A stretch of 64,000 nt of DNA. Origin: Gammaproteobacteria bacterium (GTDB lineage: Bacteria > Pseudomonadota > Gammaproteobacteria > Steroidobacterales > Woeseiaceae). Shown here in pieces: positions 61,894 to 64,000 of the stretch. The stretch lies in the NCBI GenBank assembly GCA_029864095.1, contig JAOTUB010000006.1, positions 1-64,000 on the forward strand, given 5' to 3'. The notes beneath the pieces were generated by a model. That model did not search any database. It was given only the letters and a program-made list of their open reading frames with translations, and was not told the DNA's origin. A program made the position numbers and the translations under genes. Position 1 is the first letter of the stretch, and each line of letters opens with the position of its first letter.

Positions 61894-63603
61894 GTGGATA
61901 ACGGCACGATGGATCTTTGGCCGATGCTCATTGGCCTGCTCGGCGGTCTGGCGATGTTTTTGTTCGGCCTCGACCAACTCACGGACATGCTCAAGGCTAC
62001 CGCCGGCGCGCGCATGCGCGACGGGCTTGCCCGCATCACGAACAATCGATTCAAAGGCGTGCTGGCGGGCGCATTTGCGACAGCCGTCATACAGTCGTCA
62101 TCGGTGACCACGGTGCTTGTCGTCGGCTTCGTCTCGGCCGGGCTGATGACGCTGCATCAGTCCATTGGTGTCATTATGGGCGCCAGCATCGGCACGACAG
62201 TGACGGCGCAGATCATCGCGTTCAAAGTCACGCAGTATGCGCTCGTGGCGGTCATCATCGGCTTCACGATGCAGTTCTTTTTTCAGAGCCGCCGGGTGAA
62301 GCGTTACGGCATGATGGTGCTGGGCCTTGGGCTCGTGTTTTACGGTATGAACATGATGGGCGATGCGACGCGGCCGTTGCGCAGCTATCAACCATTCATC
62401 GAATTGCTCGCGCAACTGGATAATCCTGCGTTGACGATACTGTTGAGCGCCGGCTTTACAGCCTTGATTCAAAGCTCGTCTGCGACTACGGGCGTAATTA
62501 TCGTCCTGGGCAGCCAGGGCCTGATTTCGCTGGAGCAGGGTGTCGCGCTGGTTCTCGGCGCCAACATCGGCACCTGCGTGACGGCGCTGCTGGCAGCGAT
62601 CGGCAAGCAACAGCAAGGTGCGCGACCGGCGCTTGTACACGTGCTGTTCAATGTCGCAGGTGTTCTCATTTGGTTCAGCTTCATCGAAGAACTGGCGCAA
62701 TTCTCGCGCTGGCTGTCACCAACAGCGGCAGGACTCTCGGGAGCGGAGCGACTCGCTGCCGAAATGCCGCGGCAAATCGCTAACGCGCACACGATCTTCA
62801 ACGTCAGCAACACGCTGATATTCATCTGGTTTACCGGCTCACTAGCCTGGCTTGTGACCAGGCTCCTCCCCGAAAAACGGCCAACGGTAGCAGGCGAAAT
62901 CGAGCCACGATTCCTGAACCTCGCATTGCTCGAGACTCCATCACTGGCATTGGACGCCGCGCGCATGGAGATCGTCAGAATGGCGGGGCACGTCTTGCCG
63001 ATGGTCCGTCAGGCGGGTCCCGCGGTGATTAACGGATCGCTGGAGGATCTCCGCCACATTCACAAACTCGACCACGAGATCGATGTTTTGCACCGAGCCA
63101 TCGTGAAGTTCCTTGGCAAGGTATCGCGCGAGGGGCTGATTCTCGGAGAGTCGGAAGCAATGCAGAATTATCTGAGTATCGCCACGCTATACGAGAGCAT
63201 TGGCGACGTCGTCGAGACCGGCCTGGTCCATGTCGGCAAGCAACGCATCAAGCGCGATGTTCTGATCAGCACGGATACGCAGAAGATCATCAACGAACTG
63301 GCCGACAGAGTAGTTTGGGCTTTGGAAACCGCAACTGAGGCGGTTGATCGCGGTGACGAATCGTTGGCGCAAAAAGTTGTCGACGCCAAGGATGAGGTTA
63401 ATCAAATCGCGGATCAGATCAGCAGTCGGCTTGTCGAGCGGCTGATTGCTGAAGACCCGCACCGGACATCAACCTATCGCGTGGAGAGTCAGCTGATCGA
63501 GCACTATCAACGAATATTCTACTTCACTAAGCGAATCGCCAAGCTGGTTGCCGCAGAGGATGTGCTTGAAGCAAAGCAGCTGCCCGCGGCTGCCACCAGC
63601 TAG
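61894..63603 (+). CDS. Na/Pi cotransporter family protein with PhoU-like domain
   Basis: A 569-residue protein. Two Na/Pi-cotransport repeats carry the QSSSVTTVLVVGF and QSSSATTGVIIVLG signatures (about residues 70 and 190), in about eight to nine helices. A helical PhoU-like domain fills the last 200 residues. It moves phosphate with sodium, possibly outward. The start is a GTG at 61894, two bases after the preceding stop; an ATG at 61909 is the alternative. Its stop overlaps the convergent pmbA stop in CTAG. Confidence 0.9.
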   Translation: MDNGTMDLWPMLIGLLGGLAMFLFGLDQLTDMLKATAGARMRDGLARITNNRFKGVLAGAFATAVIQSSSVTTVLVVGFVSAGLMTLHQSIGVIMGASIGTTVTAQIIAFKVTQYALVAVIIGFTMQFFFQSRRVKRYGMMVLGLGLVFYGMNMMGDATRPLRSYQPFIELLAQLDNPALTILLSAGFTALIQSSSATTGVIIVLGSQGLISLEQGVALVLGANIGTCVTALLAAIGKQQQGARPALVHVLFNVAGVLIWFSFIEELAQFSRWLSPTAAGLSGAERLAAEMPRQIANAHTIFNVSNTLIFIWFTGSLAWLVTRLLPEKRPTVAGEIEPRFLNLALLETPSLALDAARMEIVRMAGHVLPMVRQAGPAVINGSLEDLRHIHKLDHEIDVLHRAIVKFLGKVSREGLILGESEAMQNYLSIATLYESIGDVVETGLVHVGKQRIKRDVLISTDTQKIINELADRVVWALETATEAVDRGDESLAQKVVDAKDEVNQIADQISSRLVERLIAEDPHRTSTYRVESQLIEHYQRIFYFTKRIAKLVAAEDVLEAKQLPAAATS

Positions 63604-64000
63604 CTGCCGGCTATCGTCATTTCCTCGACGAGCAGGGAACCGCAGCGTATGCCGCCGCGCACGTCCTGATCGCTGCCGATGGCCGCGATACGCGGGTACA
63701 GATCGCGAAGGTTACCGGCGATCGTTATCTCGTGCACCGGATATCGAATCTCGCCGTTTTCCACCCACTGCCCGACGACACCGCGCGAATAGTCCCCGGT
63801 CACTGGATTTACGCCCTGCCCGATCAGTTCTTCCACGATGAGGCCTGTGCCCATCATGGCAATCAGTGAGGCGAGATCGCCAGCATTGCCAGGCACGATC
63901 AGATTCTGCGCGCCACCCGCATTAGCCGTTGTTTGCATGCCCAACCTGCGCGCCGAATAACTACTAAGCACGTAGCCTTGCAGGACGCCGTCGGACACGA
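63600..64000 (-). CDS. pmbA: Metalloprotease PmbA/TldE, C-terminal part
   Basis: Only the last 133 or so codons are inside the window; the rest lies beyond its right edge. SYSARRLGMQTTANAGG, MGTGLIVEELIGQG, VTGDYSRGVVGQWVENGEIRYPV (partial) and ITIAGNLRDLY match the PmbA/TldE C-terminus closely. With TldD it forms the protease that trims modified peptides and antitoxins. Confidence 0.93.
   Translation of the reverse strand, partial: VSDGVLQGYVLSSYSARRLGMQTTANAGGAQNLIVPGNAGDLASLIAMMGTGLIVEELIGQGVNPVTGDYSRGVVGQWVENGEIRYPVHEITIAGNLRDLYPRIAAIGSDQDVRGGIRCGSLLVEEMTIAGS

Overview
The window is chromosomal DNA, probably from a free-living gammaproteobacterium. The evidence is gene order: ygfB-pepP-ubiH-ubiI on one strand, the TIGR02449 gene-zapA-6S RNA-fau on the other, plus lgt-thyA-folA, rplM-rpsI, a Vfr/Crp regulator and djlA. 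A Woeseiaceae- or Chromatiales-like marine lineage would fit (split GcvPA/GcvPB, a wax-ester synthase, a tandem-HxlR regulator), but the genus cannot be fixed from sequence alone.

Region 1 (about 1-19.4 kb) is accessory and lipid-centred. It holds a small RHH-like protein, an ICMT-like methyltransferase and a CPBP protease. A DUF1295 protein and a tandem HxlR regulator lie divergent to a nitronate monooxygenase. A tightly coupled minus-strand operon follows (PaaI thioesterase, PaaN-type aldehyde dehydrogenase, thiolase, acyl-CoA ligase, SDR). Opposite it runs a plus-strand operon (hydrolase, hemerythrin, HAD-PlsC, PlsB) that converges on a minus-strand carotenoid oxygenase and WS/DGAT pair. 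Three promoters here carry almost the same 26-bp pseudo-palindrome, so they probably form one regulon. PlsB, HAD-PlsC and WS/DGAT together could take glycerol-3-phosphate to triacylglycerol.

Region 2 (19.4-38.3 kb) is mostly core: folA-thyA-lgt, a DUF255 protein, a ScfR/RamB-like regulator divergent from isocitrate lyase, and a stand-alone malate-synthase-G-like domain. Next come an M23 peptidase and a double-protease Nma111-like protein. The glycine cleavage operon sits behind a tandem glycine riboswitch and contains an inserted one-cysteine thiol peroxidase. A DUF885 peptidase and a decayed MerR gene follow.

Region 3 (38.3-48.4 kb) holds an ATP-grasp/7TM-transglutaminase pair, the ubiquinone/pepP block, zapA, 6S RNA, fau, a protein that is about two thirds Lys/Arg, and rpiA.

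Region 4 (48.5-54.2 kb) is the most unusual operon: a CuA subunit II, and a heme-copper subunit I in which the active-site tyrosine of oxygen reductases is replaced by glutamine. Also present are a SCO/SenC protein, a cytochrome b-ferredoxin-FlpD fusion, an unknown anchored protein and a bacteriohemerythrin. This looks like an sNOR-type nitric oxide reductase with its own electron-transfer module.

Region 5 (54.2-64 kb) is core: tRNA-Gln, rpsI, rplM, a DUF481 protein, coq7, crp/vfr, rpe, djlA, purC, a YihY protein, a Na/Pi cotransporter and the end of pmbA. Functions are inferred from motifs read by eye; no database search was run.
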